The notes: generated from the sequence alone by a model not told the origin. Shown: positions 1 to 8,790, counted from the first letter of the stretch. The stretch: DNA of 29,643 nt from Pseudomonadota bacterium (GCA_023461075.1 JAEWNY010000077.1:1-29643), one strand, 5' to 3'. Numbers and translations: made by a program.

Positions 1-42
1 GGCGGCAACAACTGTTCGCTGCTGTTCGGGACCGCCGCATGA
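1..42 (+). CDS. beta-ketoacyl-ACP synthase, C-terminal end only
   Basis: Only the last 13 codons are in the window, reading GGNNCSLLFGTAA and then TGA at 40-42. The FGGNN(C/A)xLxF type of ending is the usual C-terminus of FabF-like condensing enzymes. Its stop codon overlaps the start of the next gene as ATGA (39-42). That next gene is a chain-length-factor homologue, so this is probably the catalytic ketosynthase partner (ApeO-like) of an aryl-polyene KS:CLF pair. The active-site residues lie outside the window, so the assignment rests on the tail motif and context. Confidence 0.72.
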   Translation, partial: GGNNCSLLFGTAA

Positions 43-827
43 AGCCATTGCAAGCACGCATCGAAGGCATCGGCTGGTGGTCGAAGGGCTTGCCGTCGTG
101 GAACGATGCACTGTCGTTCTCGCGCGATGGCCTGATGCCCGAGAACGCCGCTGCACGACCTTCACCGCAGCTGCTGGCGCCGAACGAGCGCCGCCGCGCA
201 CCGGAATCGGTAGCGGTCGCGCTGGAAGTCGCGCTGGCTGCCTGCACCGCCGCGGAGCGCGATCCGGCGAGGCTGCCATCGGTGTTCGCATCGACCCATG
301 GCGACCTCGGCATCACCGATTACATGAGCGCGACACTGGCCGGCGATGATCCGGCATCGATCTCGCCGACGCGCTTCCACAACTCCGTGCACAACGCTGC
401 CGCCGGTTACTGGACGATCGGCGCCGGTTGCATGCATCCGGCCACTGCGCTCTCGGCCTACGACGCGACTTTCGCGCAGGGCTTGCTGGAAGCGCTGGTG
501 CAGCTGGCCAGCGGCAACGATGCCGTGTTGCTGGCGGCCTACGACACCGGCGCGACCGGCCCGTTGGAGGCGATTTCCAACACCACCGGCACACTGGGTG
601 GCGCCTTGCTGCTTGCGCACGGCGAAGGCACGGGACGCGGCATCACCGCCACGCTGGCCGATGGTGGAGCGTCACCTGCCATCGGGCCGTTGTCGCTACG
701 CGAAGCCGGCAATGCCATGCACCCGATGCTGCCGCTGTTCGATGCACTCGCGCGCGATGACGCTTCGCGCATTGCGCTGGATGCCGGTGCGGGACGCGTG
801 CTGGTGCTCGACATCGCCGCGGCCTGA
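39..827 (+). CDS. ketosynthase-like chain length factor (ApeC-like)
   Basis: This 262-residue protein is much shorter than a full ketosynthase and resembles the beta-ketoacyl synthase-like family (PF13723) found in aryl-polyene clusters. It carries the family signature SPTRFHNSVHN at residues 109-119, followed by AAAGYW. The stretch where a true ketosynthase has its nucleophilic cysteine reads TALSAYDATFAQG, with no Cys, so the subunit is probably non-catalytic. It would set polyene chain length as the heterodimer partner of the ketosynthase that ends at base 42, to which it is coupled by an ATGA overlap. A glycosyltransferase gene follows after 15 bases. Confidence 0.85.
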   Translation: MKPLQARIEGIGWWSKGLPSWNDALSFSRDGLMPENAAARPSPQLLAPNERRRAPESVAVALEVALAACTAAERDPARLPSVFASTHGDLGITDYMSATLAGDDPASISPTRFHNSVHNAAAGYWTIGAGCMHPATALSAYDATFAQGLLEALVQLASGNDAVLLAAYDTGATGPLEAISNTTGTLGGALLLAHGEGTGRGITATLADGGASPAIGPLSLREAGNAMHPMLPLFDALARDDASRIALDAGAGRVLVLDIAAA

Positions 828-842
828 GCCCAGGATGAGCCC

Positions 843-1652
843 GTGACCTACGACCGACAGAACATCGCCGTTATCATCCCCGCGCTCAACGAGCGCCTGC
901 GCATCCGTGAGGTGGTGGAAGGCGCCCTGCGCCACGCCGAGCGGGTGATCGTGATCGACGACGGCTCCGACGACGGCACGGCCGAGTGCATCGCCGACCT
1001 GCCGATCACCCTGCTGCGGCATGAATCGCGACAGGGCAAGGGGGCCAGCCTTCGCGACGGCTTCGCCGAAGCGCTGCGGCAAGGCGCGGTCGCCGCGATC
1101 ACCATGGATGGCGATGGCCAGCACAGCGCCAAGGACATCCCGCGCCTGCTCGATGCCGGCAACCGTCGCCCCGGCTGGATCGTGATCGGCGCGCGCCTGC
1201 GCAAGCGTGCGCAACAGCCGACCTACCGTCGCCTCGCCAACCAGTTCGGCGACTGGGGCATCGCCTGGGGCACCGGCTACCAGCTCGCCGACAGCCAGAG
1301 CGGTCAGCGCCTTTATCCGGCGAGCGTGTTGGCGCTGGGCGACGTGCCGGGCGAGGACTTCGTCTACGAGGCACAGATCCTGATGTCCGCGGCGCGGGAA
1401 CTGGGCGTGCGTTGCGTGTCGGTGCCGATCGAGGCGCGTTACAACCAGGTCCATGCCGCGCCGGAAATGCGCGCCAGCCACTTCAAGCCGTTCAAGGATT
1501 TCAGCCGCATCACCTCGCACGTGGTCGGCCAGTGCCTGAAACACGGCCACGTGCTGCGCGTGTACCGGCAGGTGCGCGCGAATCCCCCGGTGATCGACGA
1601 TGCCGATGGCGTGCTGGCCGATGTCGAGGCCGCGCCGCGCCACGCGGGTTGA
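843..1652 (+). CDS. family 2 glycosyltransferase of the aryl-polyene cluster
   Basis: This 269-residue GT-A fold protein starts at GTG 843; the ATG at 835 is out of frame and stops after three codons. It shows the nucleotide-sugar motif VIDDGSDDGT (D39, D40), the metal-binding DGD at residues 89-91 (MDGDGQH), and a downstream GEDFVYEAQ segment with acidic E171-D172 likely forming the acceptor/catalytic region. No membrane helix is evident. Homologues sit in many xanthomonadin and aryl-polyene loci and are thought to glycosylate the polyene or its lipid anchor, but the sugar and acceptor cannot be read from the sequence. It lies between the chain length factor and the halogenase-like flavoprotein on the same strand, almost certainly in one transcript. 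Confidence 0.85.
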   Translation: MTYDRQNIAVIIPALNERLRIREVVEGALRHAERVIVIDDGSDDGTAECIADLPITLLRHESRQGKGASLRDGFAEALRQGAVAAITMDGDGQHSAKDIPRLLDAGNRRPGWIVIGARLRKRAQQPTYRRLANQFGDWGIAWGTGYQLADSQSGQRLYPASVLALGDVPGEDFVYEAQILMSAARELGVRCVSVPIEARYNQVHAAPEMRASHFKPFKDFSRITSHVVGQCLKHGHVLRVYRQVRANPPVIDDADGVLADVEAAPRHAG

Positions 1653-1655
1653 GTG

Positions 1656-3281
1656 ATGGACGGAGCGATCGAGAAACGCGACGTGGTGATCCTGGGTGGC
1701 GGCCTGGCCGGGCTGACGCTCGCCCTGCAACTGCGCCAGCAGGAACCGGAACTTTCGATCCGCATCATCGAGCGACGCGCGCACCCGGTGCCGGAAGCCG
1801 CGTTCAAGGTCGGCGAGTCCACCGTCGAGATCGGCGCGCATTACTTCGCCAATGTGCTCGGCCTGCGTGAGCACCTCAGCAAGGAACACATCCGCAAGTT
1901 CGGCTTCCGCTTCTTCTTCTCCGATCGCAGCGAGCGCATCGATCGCTGCACTGAGCTGGGCGTGAGCCGGTTGCTGCCGACCCCAAGCTGGCAGATCGAC
2001 CGCGGGCGTTTCGAGAACTTCCTCGGCGAGCACGCCAAGGCGCAGGGCATCGAGTTCATCGATGGTGCGACTGTGCGCGGCATCGATCTGGCGGATGGCG
2101 ATGCCATGCATCGCGTGCGCTACCAGCAAGGCGAGGCGACGCACGAGATCGAAGCGCGCTGGTTGGTCGATGCCGCCGGCCGCGCCGGCCTAATCAAGCG
2201 CAAACTGGGCCTCGCCAAGACCAACGGGCACGACGTCAACTCCTGCTGGTGGCGGGTCGAGGGCTTCGTCGATCCGAACGACTGGTCGGATGACGAGGCG
2301 TGGCTGGCGCGTTGCGATCCGCGCGATCGCTGGCGCTCAACCAACCACCTGTGCGGCGAAGGCTATTGGGTATGGATGATCCCGCTTGGCTCGGGCACGC
2401 ATTCGATCGGCATCGTCGCCGACGAGGCAGCCCATCCGCTGGCCACGCTCAACAGCCACGAGAAGGCGATGGCGTGGCTGCACGGGCACCAGCCGCAGCT
2501 GGCTGCGAGCCTCGACAAGCCTGGACACGCGCTGCTGGACTTCATGTTCATGCGTCATTTTTCGCACGACTGCACCCAGGTATATTCGCGCGACCGCTGG
2601 GCAATCACCGGTGAGGCAGGCCTGTTCCCCGACCCGTTCTATTCGCCGGGCAGCGACTTCATCGCCATCTCCAACACCTACATCGCCGACCTCATCGCTC
2701 GCGATCGCTCCGGCCAGCCGTTCGCGCCTTACGCGGAGCTCTATCAGCAGTTGCTGCGCTCGTTCTACGACAACACGATGACGCTCTACCAGGACCAGTA
2801 CCCGCTGTTCGGCAACGCGCGGGTGATGCCGGTCAAGGTGATCTGGGATTACACCTATTACTGGGCGTTGCTGGCACCGTTGTTCATGTCCGGCCGGATC
2901 GCCGCGCTGGCCGTGCTCGGTCGGTTGCGTCCGCAGTTCGAGCGCGCACGCACGCTGAATCTCTCGATGCAGCCGTTCCTGCGCGCATGGGGCGAGGCCG
3001 ATCGGCACGGCATCCGCGAGGACGATCGCCTGCTCGACCAGTACATCATCCCGTGGTTCCACGAGATGAACCGCGCGCTCAACGACAGGGATGACGATGC
3101 GGCCTTCATCGAGCGCATCGCCGGCAACGTGGGGATGATGCAGCAACTCGCGCGCGAGATATTCGACACGGTTCGCGCCGCGCATCCCGGTATCGAAGAC
3201 CATGGGTTGCAGGCCTTGCTGGCCGATGTCGAAGCGGGCGATGCGCTGCTCTCGCCGGCCTGGTACGCGCAGGACGCTTGA
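1656..3281 (+). CDS. FAD-dependent halogenase-like oxidoreductase (first)
   Basis: The 541-residue flavoprotein starts at ATG 1656 (a GTG directly before it at 1653 is an alternative), right after the glycosyltransferase stop at 1650-1652. The N-terminus has the FAD-binding GGGLAG (14-19). FKVGEST follows at 50-56, with Lys81 in RKFGFRFFF where flavin-dependent halogenases place their catalytic lysine. The halogenase signature WxWxIP is present as WVWMIP (238-243), and FPDPFYSPG (324-332) fits the FxxPxxSxG motif of the same superfamily. The C-terminal 200 residues are predicted mostly helical. Related proteins occur in xanthomonadin clusters and are annotated as tryptophan halogenases, although many carry out other oxidations. 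Halogenase versus monooxygenase is open. It ends 6 bases from the end of the convergent ketoreductase gene. Confidence 0.8.
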   Translation: MDGAIEKRDVVILGGGLAGLTLALQLRQQEPELSIRIIERRAHPVPEAAFKVGESTVEIGAHYFANVLGLREHLSKEHIRKFGFRFFFSDRSERIDRCTELGVSRLLPTPSWQIDRGRFENFLGEHAKAQGIEFIDGATVRGIDLADGDAMHRVRYQQGEATHEIEARWLVDAAGRAGLIKRKLGLAKTNGHDVNSCWWRVEGFVDPNDWSDDEAWLARCDPRDRWRSTNHLCGEGYWVWMIPLGSGTHSIGIVADEAAHPLATLNSHEKAMAWLHGHQPQLAASLDKPGHALLDFMFMRHFSHDCTQVYSRDRWAITGEAGLFPDPFYSPGSDFIAISNTYIADLIARDRSGQPFAPYAELYQQLLRSFYDNTMTLYQDQYPLFGNARVMPVKVIWDYTYYWALLAPLFMSGRIAALAVLGRLRPQFERARTLNLSMQPFLRAWGEADRHGIREDDRLLDQYIIPWFHEMNRALNDRDDDAAFIERIAGNVGMMQQLAREIFDTVRAAHPGIEDHGLQALLADVEAGDALLSPAWYAQDA

Positions 3282-3287
3282 CCCGCT

Positions 3288-4013
3288 TCAGCTCATCCCG
3301 CCATCGATGCCGATCACCTGGCCGTTGATGTAGCCGGCCGCATCCGAACACAGGAAAGCGACCAACGCCGCGACTTCCTCCGGCGCGCCGACACGTGCCG
3401 CCGGCACCATCGCCTTCAGCTGTTCCGGCGGAAACAACTCGTCGGTCATCTGTCCGGCGATCACCCCTGGCGCGACGACATTGACGGTGACGCCGCGGCT
3501 GCCCATCTCGCGCGCCAGCGATTTGCTTGCCCCGTGCAGCGCGGCCTTGGCTGCGGCGTAGTTCACCTGCCCGCGATTGCCCAGCACCGCGGCGACGCTG
3601 GAGACATTGACGATGCGGCCCCAGCGCGTACGCGCCATCGGCAGCAGCAGCGGTTGGGTGGCGTGGAAGAAGCCGTTGAGCGAGACATCGATGACCCCGC
3701 GCCATTGCGTGTCGGTCATGCCGGCGAGCGGCGCGTCATCATGGATGCCGGCGTTGTTGATGAGGATCTGGATGGAGCCATCCGCCAGCAGCTTAGCGAT
3801 CGCGGCGCGAGTGGCGGTGGCATCGGTGATGTCGAAGGCCACGGCCTCGGCACTGCCGCCTGCCGCGAGGATTTCGTCCACCAGCGCATCGGCGCGCGCG
3901 CGACTGCGGTTGGCATGGACGATGACATGATGCCCGCTGGCCGCGAGCGCCCTGCAGATCGCGCCGCCGATATCGCCGCTGCCGCCGGTCACCAATGCGC
4001 GTTTGCCGGTCAT
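3288..4013 (-). CDS. 3-ketoacyl-ACP reductase, SDR family (FabG/ApeQ-like)
   Basis: This short-chain dehydrogenase/reductase of 241 residues would reduce the beta-keto group in each polyene elongation cycle, using NADPH. It has the nucleotide-binding TGGSGDIGG (9-17), NNAG (86-89), Ser138/Ser139, and the catalytic pair Tyr152/Lys156 in NYAAAKAALH. The ending INGQVIGIDGGMS is typical of FabG. I chose ATG at 4013 because it places MTGKRALVTGG at the N-terminus as in family members; a TTG at 4046 would add 11 residues not typical of the family. It is the last gene of the nine-gene minus-strand operon, 53 bases after the dehydratase. Confidence 0.88.
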   Translation of the reverse strand: MTGKRALVTGGSGDIGGAICRALAASGHHVIVHANRSRARADALVDEILAAGGSAEAVAFDITDATATRAAIAKLLADGSIQILINNAGIHDDAPLAGMTDTQWRGVIDVSLNGFFHATQPLLLPMARTRWGRIVNVSSVAAVLGNRGQVNYAAAKAALHGASKSLAREMGSRGVTVNVVAPGVIAGQMTDELFPPEQLKAMVPAARVGAPEEVAALVAFLCSDAAGYINGQVIGIDGGMS

Positions 4014-4066
4014 CTTCGGATCCGGTTTCGATGGAGTAGGTTGCAACTGTAGCGGTCGCGGCGCGA

Positions 4067-4516
4067 TCAGTCGCGCAACATCACCGCGGCGCGGCCCTTG
4101 GCGATCAGCCGGCCCTGGTGTTCGATGCGAAAACCGTACTGCTGGCTGTCCTCGCCTGCCGCCAGCAACCCGGCGCTGCAGATCAGCTCGCCGGGCAGCT
4201 CATCGATCCGGGCCAACGCGAGTTCCAGTCCACGCAGCGCCACCAGGAAGCCCGGCCGCACTGGCGCATTCGATGCGTGCGCCAGCAATCCGCCATGCAC
4301 CGCCATGGCTTGCGCGCCGTATTCGGCCAGATGGATCGCGCGCAACTGGCTATCGCTGCGCAGTGGATGATCGAGGTCGGCATGCGATGAAGTGGCAAGG
4401 CGGATCGAAGTCGCATCGGCCTGTTCGATGCGTTGCCACAGGCACATCGCGCCTTGGTGCGGGACGAGGCTGGCGATGTCGATGCCGTAGAAATCAAGCG
4501 AAGCCTCTTCATCCAT
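4067..4516 (-). CDS. hotdog-fold 3-hydroxyacyl-ACP dehydratase (ApeP-like)
   Basis: This 149-residue hotdog protein matches the ApeP-type dehydratase family of aryl-polyene clusters: LVPHQGAMCLW (His20), HPLR (50-53), AEYGAQAMAVHG (Glu65), and GRAAVML near the C-terminus. His20 and Glu65 are the likely catalytic pair removing water from the 3-hydroxyacyl-ACP. ATG 4516 is preferred over GTG 4522 because GAGGAG lies seven bases before the ATG and would be only one base from the GTG. The start overlaps the MMPL exporter stop (4511-4509) by 8 bases, which implies translational coupling. Two different dehydratases in the operon is the usual aryl-polyene arrangement. Confidence 0.85.
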   Translation of the reverse strand: MDEEASLDFYGIDIASLVPHQGAMCLWQRIEQADATSIRLATSSHADLDHPLRSDSQLRAIHLAEYGAQAMAVHGGLLAHASNAPVRPGFLVALRGLELALARIDELPGELICSAGLLAAGEDSQQYGFRIEHQGRLIAKGRAAVMLRD

Positions 4517-6857
4517 GCACACGCTCCTCGCGGGTTGCCGGTTGCCGTGAGATCAACAGGCCGAGCAGGAAATTGCAGACGACGCCGAGCGTGACCGTGG
4601 CGCCGATTGCGCGCAGCACCGGGATGCTGGACAGGCCGAGCAACGCGAAAACCAGCAGGGTCATCAGGCTGCACACGATCAGCGCGTGCAGGGTGCGCAG
4701 CTGGTCGCGGATTCCGTCGCCGGCGTGGTCGAAGAACAACGCGTAGTCGAGGCCGAGGCCGGCCGCGAGGATCAAGGCGACCAGATGGAACAGGTTGAGT
4801 TCGATACCGAATACGCGCAGCACCGCGATGATGATGAGCGTGGTCAAGCCCATCGGCAACAGGACGCGCAGGGTGCGGTGCGGATCGCGCAGGGAGATCC
4901 ACACCGTCGCGGCCAGCAGCAGCGCGGCGACGGCGAGCGAGAGCAGCACGCGCTCGCGGTACTGCACGACCAGCGATTCCGACGCGGCCTTCATGTCCAC
5001 CGGCGCGATGCCGGCATCGCGTGCAGCGGCAAGGAAGGCCGCGTCATCGCTGATGCCGGAGACCGAGATCAACGCGGTGGCGCGGCCATCGGCTTCGCGC
5101 AGCAGTCCGGAGAGCGTCGTGGCGAGTGGCGTGCCGGCAAGATCCTGCAGGTGCATGGGCGGAGCGGTGCGCGCACGTTCGACATCGCGCAGGAAATCAT
5201 CGAACACCTCGGGCACGAAGTCGGTGTCGGCGAGTGCGGCGTCGAGTTCCCTTTGCAATGTCACAGGTTCCGGCAAGCGCGCCTGCCGCGCCTGTTGACG
5301 CGCGCGCGAGGGCAGGTAGCGCGCAGCCATGTCGTAGCCGCTAATCAGGTCGGCCTGCTGCATCGCGTCGAGTCGTGGTCGCAGCGCTTCGCTCCTTGCC
5401 AATACATCGTCGATGTCGCGGCCTTCGACCGGCAGCAGATAGCGCACGTCGGGTGCCCCCAGTTCAGCGCGCAGGCGATCATCGCGGGCCATCGCGTCAC
5501 GAGGCACCGGCGTCAGCTTGGAAAGGTCGTTCTCCCAGAACGGGCCGGGCGCAAACTTCATCATGGCAAGGGCTGCGACGGCCAGCACGGCCAACGCCCA
5601 CGGCCGCGGTCGCGGCAGGCGCTCGATGCCGCGCCACAGGCGCGCCATCACGCGCGAATCGGCGGGATCGCGCGGATCGGGATCGAGCAGCGCCGGCAGC
5701 AGGAAGCGCGTGGCCAGCGCGGCGGCCAGCAGCGCGGCGATGGTGAACACCGCCAGTTGCTTGAGGCCGTCCACGCCCGAGGCGAAAAAGGTGAGATAGG
5801 CGATGCAGGTGGCGGCCACGCCCGTGGCCAGCGTCGGCCAGATCGAGCGTGCGTTCTGCCAAGGCGAGATGCCACGACGCTGGTGCGAGAACAGGTGGAT
5901 CGGATAATCCTGCACCACGCCGATGAGGGTGAAGCCGAAAGCAATCGTGATGCCGTGCACGCCCTCGAACAGCAGGGCGACCGCGGCGAGTCCGGCAAGT
6001 CCGGCGCTGGCCAGCGGCAGCACGCCCAGCAAGGGTTGTTTCCAGTTGCGGTAGGCGATCAGCAGCAACAGGACCAGGCCGATGGTGTCGACCGAACCGA
6101 TCAGGCTGGCCTCGCGCGCGGTACGCGAGCCGATCTCCACCGAGATCGCGCCGGGGCCGCTCATCTCCATGCGCGTGTTGCTTCCCGCGCTGACCTTGTC
6201 GAAGGCCGCGCGCACGGCGTTGACGGCATCCTCCTGCCCGGTCGGATCGAAGCCGGCGGCGCGGGTTTCGGCGACCATCAGCGCCGCATCGCCGGCGCGA
6301 TCGAACCACACCTCGTGCTTGAGTTGCGGACCCCCGGCCGGTTGCCAGCCTTCGATCAGCTTCAGTGTTTCCAGCGTGGGGTCGGCCGGAATCAACGGCT
6401 CCAGCAAGCCGGCGGCGGGCGAGCCCAGGTCCTCGATGCGTTCCAGCAGCTGCGCGTGCAGGTAGTCGCGATCAAGCGCGCGTGCGTCCAGCGTGGGTGA
6501 AAGCAGGTAGCGATAGGGCCGGAGTTGTTCGGGGATCGCGTCGATGCCTTGTGGCTCGCCGTTCGACACCAGCAGGAAGCGTTCATCGGCCGCCAATGCG
6601 GCCGCCAGATCGCGCGATTGCGTGGCCAAGGTTTCGCGGTCGGCGCCGCTGATCGATAGCAGCAACAGACGCGAACCCGGGCCCTCGCCCAGTTCGTCCA
6701 TCAACAGGCGCTGCTCGGGCGTCTGCGCATCCGGCATGAACTTGCGCAGGTCGCCCGACATCGACAGCCGCGAGGACAGCAGGAAGCCGGCGATGGCGAG
6801 CAGGGCCAGCCAGGCGAGCGCAAGCAGGACGCGGGTGCGGGCGGTGAGCGGTTTCAT
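4509..6857 (-). CDS. MMPL/RND-superfamily exporter of the aryl-polyene cluster
   Basis: This polytopic inner-membrane protein of 782 residues has the MMPL layout. One N-terminal helix (about 10-27) is followed by a periplasmic domain, five or six helices, a second periplasmic domain, and five C-terminal helices, about 12 helices in all. Polar residues inside helices, such as GVVQDYPIHLF and GLGLDYALFFDH, match the Asp/Tyr proton-relay pattern of the family. Such proteins in pigment loci are thought to lift the acylated polyene from the inner membrane. I favour ATG 6857, which has GAAGG just upstream; ATG 6887 adds 10 residues (MSPSAPRRRP) without a visible ribosome site. It lies between the LolA-like carrier and the ApeP-like dehydratase. 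Confidence 0.88.
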   Translation of the reverse strand: MKPLTARTRVLLALAWLALLAIAGFLLSSRLSMSGDLRKFMPDAQTPEQRLLMDELGEGPGSRLLLLSISGADRETLATQSRDLAAALAADERFLLVSNGEPQGIDAIPEQLRPYRYLLSPTLDARALDRDYLHAQLLERIEDLGSPAAGLLEPLIPADPTLETLKLIEGWQPAGGPQLKHEVWFDRAGDAALMVAETRAAGFDPTGQEDAVNAVRAAFDKVSAGSNTRMEMSGPGAISVEIGSRTAREASLIGSVDTIGLVLLLLIAYRNWKQPLLGVLPLASAGLAGLAAVALLFEGVHGITIAFGFTLIGVVQDYPIHLFSHQRRGISPWQNARSIWPTLATGVAATCIAYLTFFASGVDGLKQLAVFTIAALLAAALATRFLLPALLDPDPRDPADSRVMARLWRGIERLPRPRPWALAVLAVAALAMMKFAPGPFWENDLSKLTPVPRDAMARDDRLRAELGAPDVRYLLPVEGRDIDDVLARSEALRPRLDAMQQADLISGYDMAARYLPSRARQQARQARLPEPVTLQRELDAALADTDFVPEVFDDFLRDVERARTAPPMHLQDLAGTPLATTLSGLLREADGRATALISVSGISDDAAFLAAARDAGIAPVDMKAASESLVVQYRERVLLSLAVAALLLAATVWISLRDPHRTLRVLLPMGLTTLIIIAVLRVFGIELNLFHLVALILAAGLGLDYALFFDHAGDGIRDQLRTLHALIVCSLMTLLVFALLGLSSIPVLRAIGATVTLGVVCNFLLGLLISRQPATREERVHG

Positions 6858-6927
6858 CGGCCTTCGGCGCGGGGCGGAAGGCGACATGGTAGTAGGTGCC
6901 GCGTCTGCGGACGGTCAGGCAGGCCGA

Positions 6928-7593
6928 TCAGCCACCACGCTGGCAGAGCGCGACCAGTTGCGTGCCGCTGGTGGCCGCGGTCACGCTGCGCGCGGCGCTG
7001 GCCAGCAGGGTGCGCTGCACCTCTTCGCCGCGTATGGCGCGGGTCTCGATGCAATGCAGCTCGCTGCCGCGTCCGTACAGGGTGATGTCGCGGACGTGCT
7101 GCTTGAGCGTGGCCTGCCTGGGCGTCATCACCATCTGCCATTGCTGGCGCGTGCCGGATGTCGTCAGGTCGAAGTCGCGCCCGATCGCCTTGGCATCGCC
7201 CGAGAGCAGGGCGCCGAAACCGGCCTGCATGCCGGCCAGTTGCGGCGCGCGAGAGATGGCGAAATTGCGGACCGGTCGGCTCGGCCGCGCGATGCTGGCC
7301 TCATCGCCGCGGATGGTGGTGGTCTCGATGTAGGGCGCGCGGACATCGCGCACCAGGGTCTGGGCATCCGGCCGACGGTATTCGCCGGACAGGCGCAGCG
7401 GGTTCTTCAGCAGGCGCGAGCTGCGTACTTCGACGAAGCTGGTGCGCATCGGCGCGGGTTGCGCCAGCCTGGAGAGTATCCAGCCGCTATCGACCGCCGC
7501 CGTCTGCGCGTGCGTCGGTGTCGCCGCCGCGGCGCACAGCAGTGCGACGGCGCAGGGCAGCATCATCCAGCGCGGCGGGCGAGGGTTGTGCAT
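6928..7593 (-). CDS. LolA-like outer-membrane lipoprotein carrier homologue
   Basis: The 221-residue protein begins with a cleavable signal peptide: a basic n-region (MHNPRPPRW), the hydrophobic core LPCAVALLCAAAA, and likely cleavage after THA. The mature part fits the LolA/LolB-like periplasmic carrier fold found next to MMPL exporters in aryl-polyene loci (RTSFVEVRSSRLLKNPLRLSGEYRR is the typical first strand region; given here only as a landmark near residues 48-72). It would ferry the hydrophobic polyene product across the periplasm. The start at 7593 lies inside the upstream acyltransferase gene, a 107-base out-of-frame overlap. ATG codons at 7566 and 7563 would still overlap and would remove the basic n-region. 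No clear ribosome site is seen, so expression may depend on coupling. Confidence 0.82.
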   Translation of the reverse strand: MHNPRPPRWMMLPCAVALLCAAAATPTHAQTAAVDSGWILSRLAQPAPMRTSFVEVRSSRLLKNPLRLSGEYRRPDAQTLVRDVRAPYIETTTIRGDEASIARPSRPVRNFAISRAPQLAGMQAGFGALLSGDAKAIGRDFDLTTSGTRQQWQMVMTPRQATLKQHVRDITLYGRGSELHCIETRAIRGEEVQRTLLASAARSVTAATSGTQLVALCQRGG

Positions 7594-8503
7594 CGACGGA
7601 CCAGAAGTCATAGAAATTGAACCAGTTGTAGGGCGCATCACGGGTCATAGTCTCCAGACGCGATGCGTAACGGCGGATGAGCAGGGCCAGCGCCTGTGCC
7701 CGGGCGTTGCGCGGCACATCCACGGTTTGGTCCGCGAACGATTCGAAGTGCAGCTGGTAGCGGCGACCACCGCGATACAGCCCGAATCCCAGCGCCACAG
7801 GCACTTTCAGCGCGGCGGCGACGAGCCACGGCGTGGTCGGGAAACGCGCCGGCTCGCCGAGGAACGGCACCGCGATCGCCGGCTCATCCGGTCGTGCGCG
7901 GTCCACCAGCATCGCCACCAGCGCGCCTTCATCGAGCGCGGCCTTCATCGCGATCGCCACGCTCGGGCCATCCCGCGCGGCGTCGATGACGCTGTTGGCG
8001 ATGGTCGGGTTGAGCGCATCGAGCAACTTCATCAACGCGGGGCTCTGCGATTTGTCCAGCACCACGCGGATGATGTAGTCGGGCCTGCGCGTCGCCAGCA
8101 CGCGCAGTACCTCGAAACTGCCGAGATGCGAGCCGAACAGCAGCACGCCGCGGCCCTGGTCGAGCAGGCGATGCAGGTCGTCCAGGCCGCTGACCTCGAC
8201 ATCGAAGCGGTCGAGGTCGCCGCCGAGCAGGAACACGCGGTCGAGGATGGTCGATGCGAAGGTGTGCACATGGCGCGCGCCATCACGCAGGGTGGCGGGG
8301 CGGCCGAGCACGCGCGAGAGGTAGTTGATCGAGCCGCGTCGCTCCGGCCCGCGCCGCAGCAGGAAATACGCGGTGATCGGCCACAGCAGCGGGCGCACCA
8401 CGCCTCGTCCCAAGCGGCTGGCCAGTCGGATCAGCATCCACATAGGCGCGAAGCCGCCGCCTTCGCGGCGTGACTTCCAGTCGTTCTCGATCGAGGCGCT
8501 CAT
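7487..8503 (-). CDS. LpxL/HtrB-family lipid acyltransferase
   Basis: This 338-residue protein belongs to the lysophospholipid/lipid A late acyltransferase family (PF03279). It shows the HX4E catalytic motif as GSHLGSFEV (His126, Glu131), a hydrophobic N-terminal segment (about 35-50), and the family's late motif PYNWFNFYDFW, ending at base 7601. The 37 residues after that motif are low-complexity, Arg/Asp/Gly-rich and unlike the family; they are read out of frame through the LolA signal-peptide region. The role is presumably transfer of the polyene acyl chain, or a fatty acid, to a lipid anchor at the inner membrane. It starts at ATG 8503, overlapping the preceding dehydratase stop as ATGA (8503-8500). 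Confidence 0.85.
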   Translation of the reverse strand: MSASIENDWKSRREGGGFAPMWMLIRLASRLGRGVVRPLLWPITAYFLLRRGPERRGSINYLSRVLGRPATLRDGARHVHTFASTILDRVFLLGGDLDRFDVEVSGLDDLHRLLDQGRGVLLFGSHLGSFEVLRVLATRRPDYIIRVVLDKSQSPALMKLLDALNPTIANSVIDAARDGPSVAIAMKAALDEGALVAMLVDRARPDEPAIAVPFLGEPARFPTTPWLVAAALKVPVALGFGLYRGGRRYQLHFESFADQTVDVPRNARAQALALLIRRYASRLETMTRDAPYNWFNFYDFWSVDAQPSPAALDDAALRRRTAVRRGGDTDARADGGGR

Positions 8504-8790
8504 GCCGCGACGACCTCGCCGGTGGCGATGACCGCCGCATCGCGCAGCACGCGGAAGCGCCAGCGGCCGGACTCGGCTGGCTCCAGTTCGATCCGCGCGT
8601 CTTCTCCGGGCAGCAGCGGCTGCAGGAACTTGACCTGCGGCCAGCGCGTCGCCGCCAACGCACCGGCTTCGTGCTCGATCGCGGTCTGCACGGCTTCGAG
8701 GATCACCACGCCGGGCACCACCGGCTGGCCGGGGAAGTGACCGGGAAGGGCGGGGTGCTCGAACGGGATCGAAAACTGCGCGGGACTCAT
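8500..8790 (-). CDS. small hotdog dehydratase (ApeI/FabZ-like)
   Basis: The 96-residue protein is a minimal hotdog domain with the FabA/FabZ signature HPALPGHFPGQPVVPG (12-27). His18 is the expected catalytic base, and the acidic residue is on the following helix (VVILEAVQ, Glu32). It would dehydrate 3-hydroxyacyl-ACP intermediates, paired functionally with the larger ApeP-like dehydratase further along the operon. It overlaps both neighbours by four bases (ATGA at 8790-8787 with the PlsC-like gene and at 8503-8500 with the LpxL-like gene), so these three genes are translated as a coupled set. Confidence 0.85.
   Translation of the reverse strand: MSPAQFSIPFEHPALPGHFPGQPVVPGVVILEAVQTAIEHEAGALAATRWPQVKFLQPLLPGEDARIELEPAESGRWRFRVLRDAAVIATGEVVAA

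Noticed and set aside
696..2144. 482-codon minus-strand open frame opposite the glycosyltransferase and halogenase-like genes
   Set aside because: It is the antisense shadow of three well-identified plus-strand genes; high GC makes long spurious frames, and the translation has the His/Arg/Ala-rich composition typical of such shadows.
4014..4046. TTG start adding 11 residues to the ketoreductase
   Set aside because: FabG proteins begin close to the GKRALVTGG strand; ATG 4013 gives that directly.
4686..6500. 604-codon plus-strand open frame opposite the MMPL exporter
   Set aside because: Antisense to a clear exporter gene, with no domain, and Gln/Arg/His-rich.
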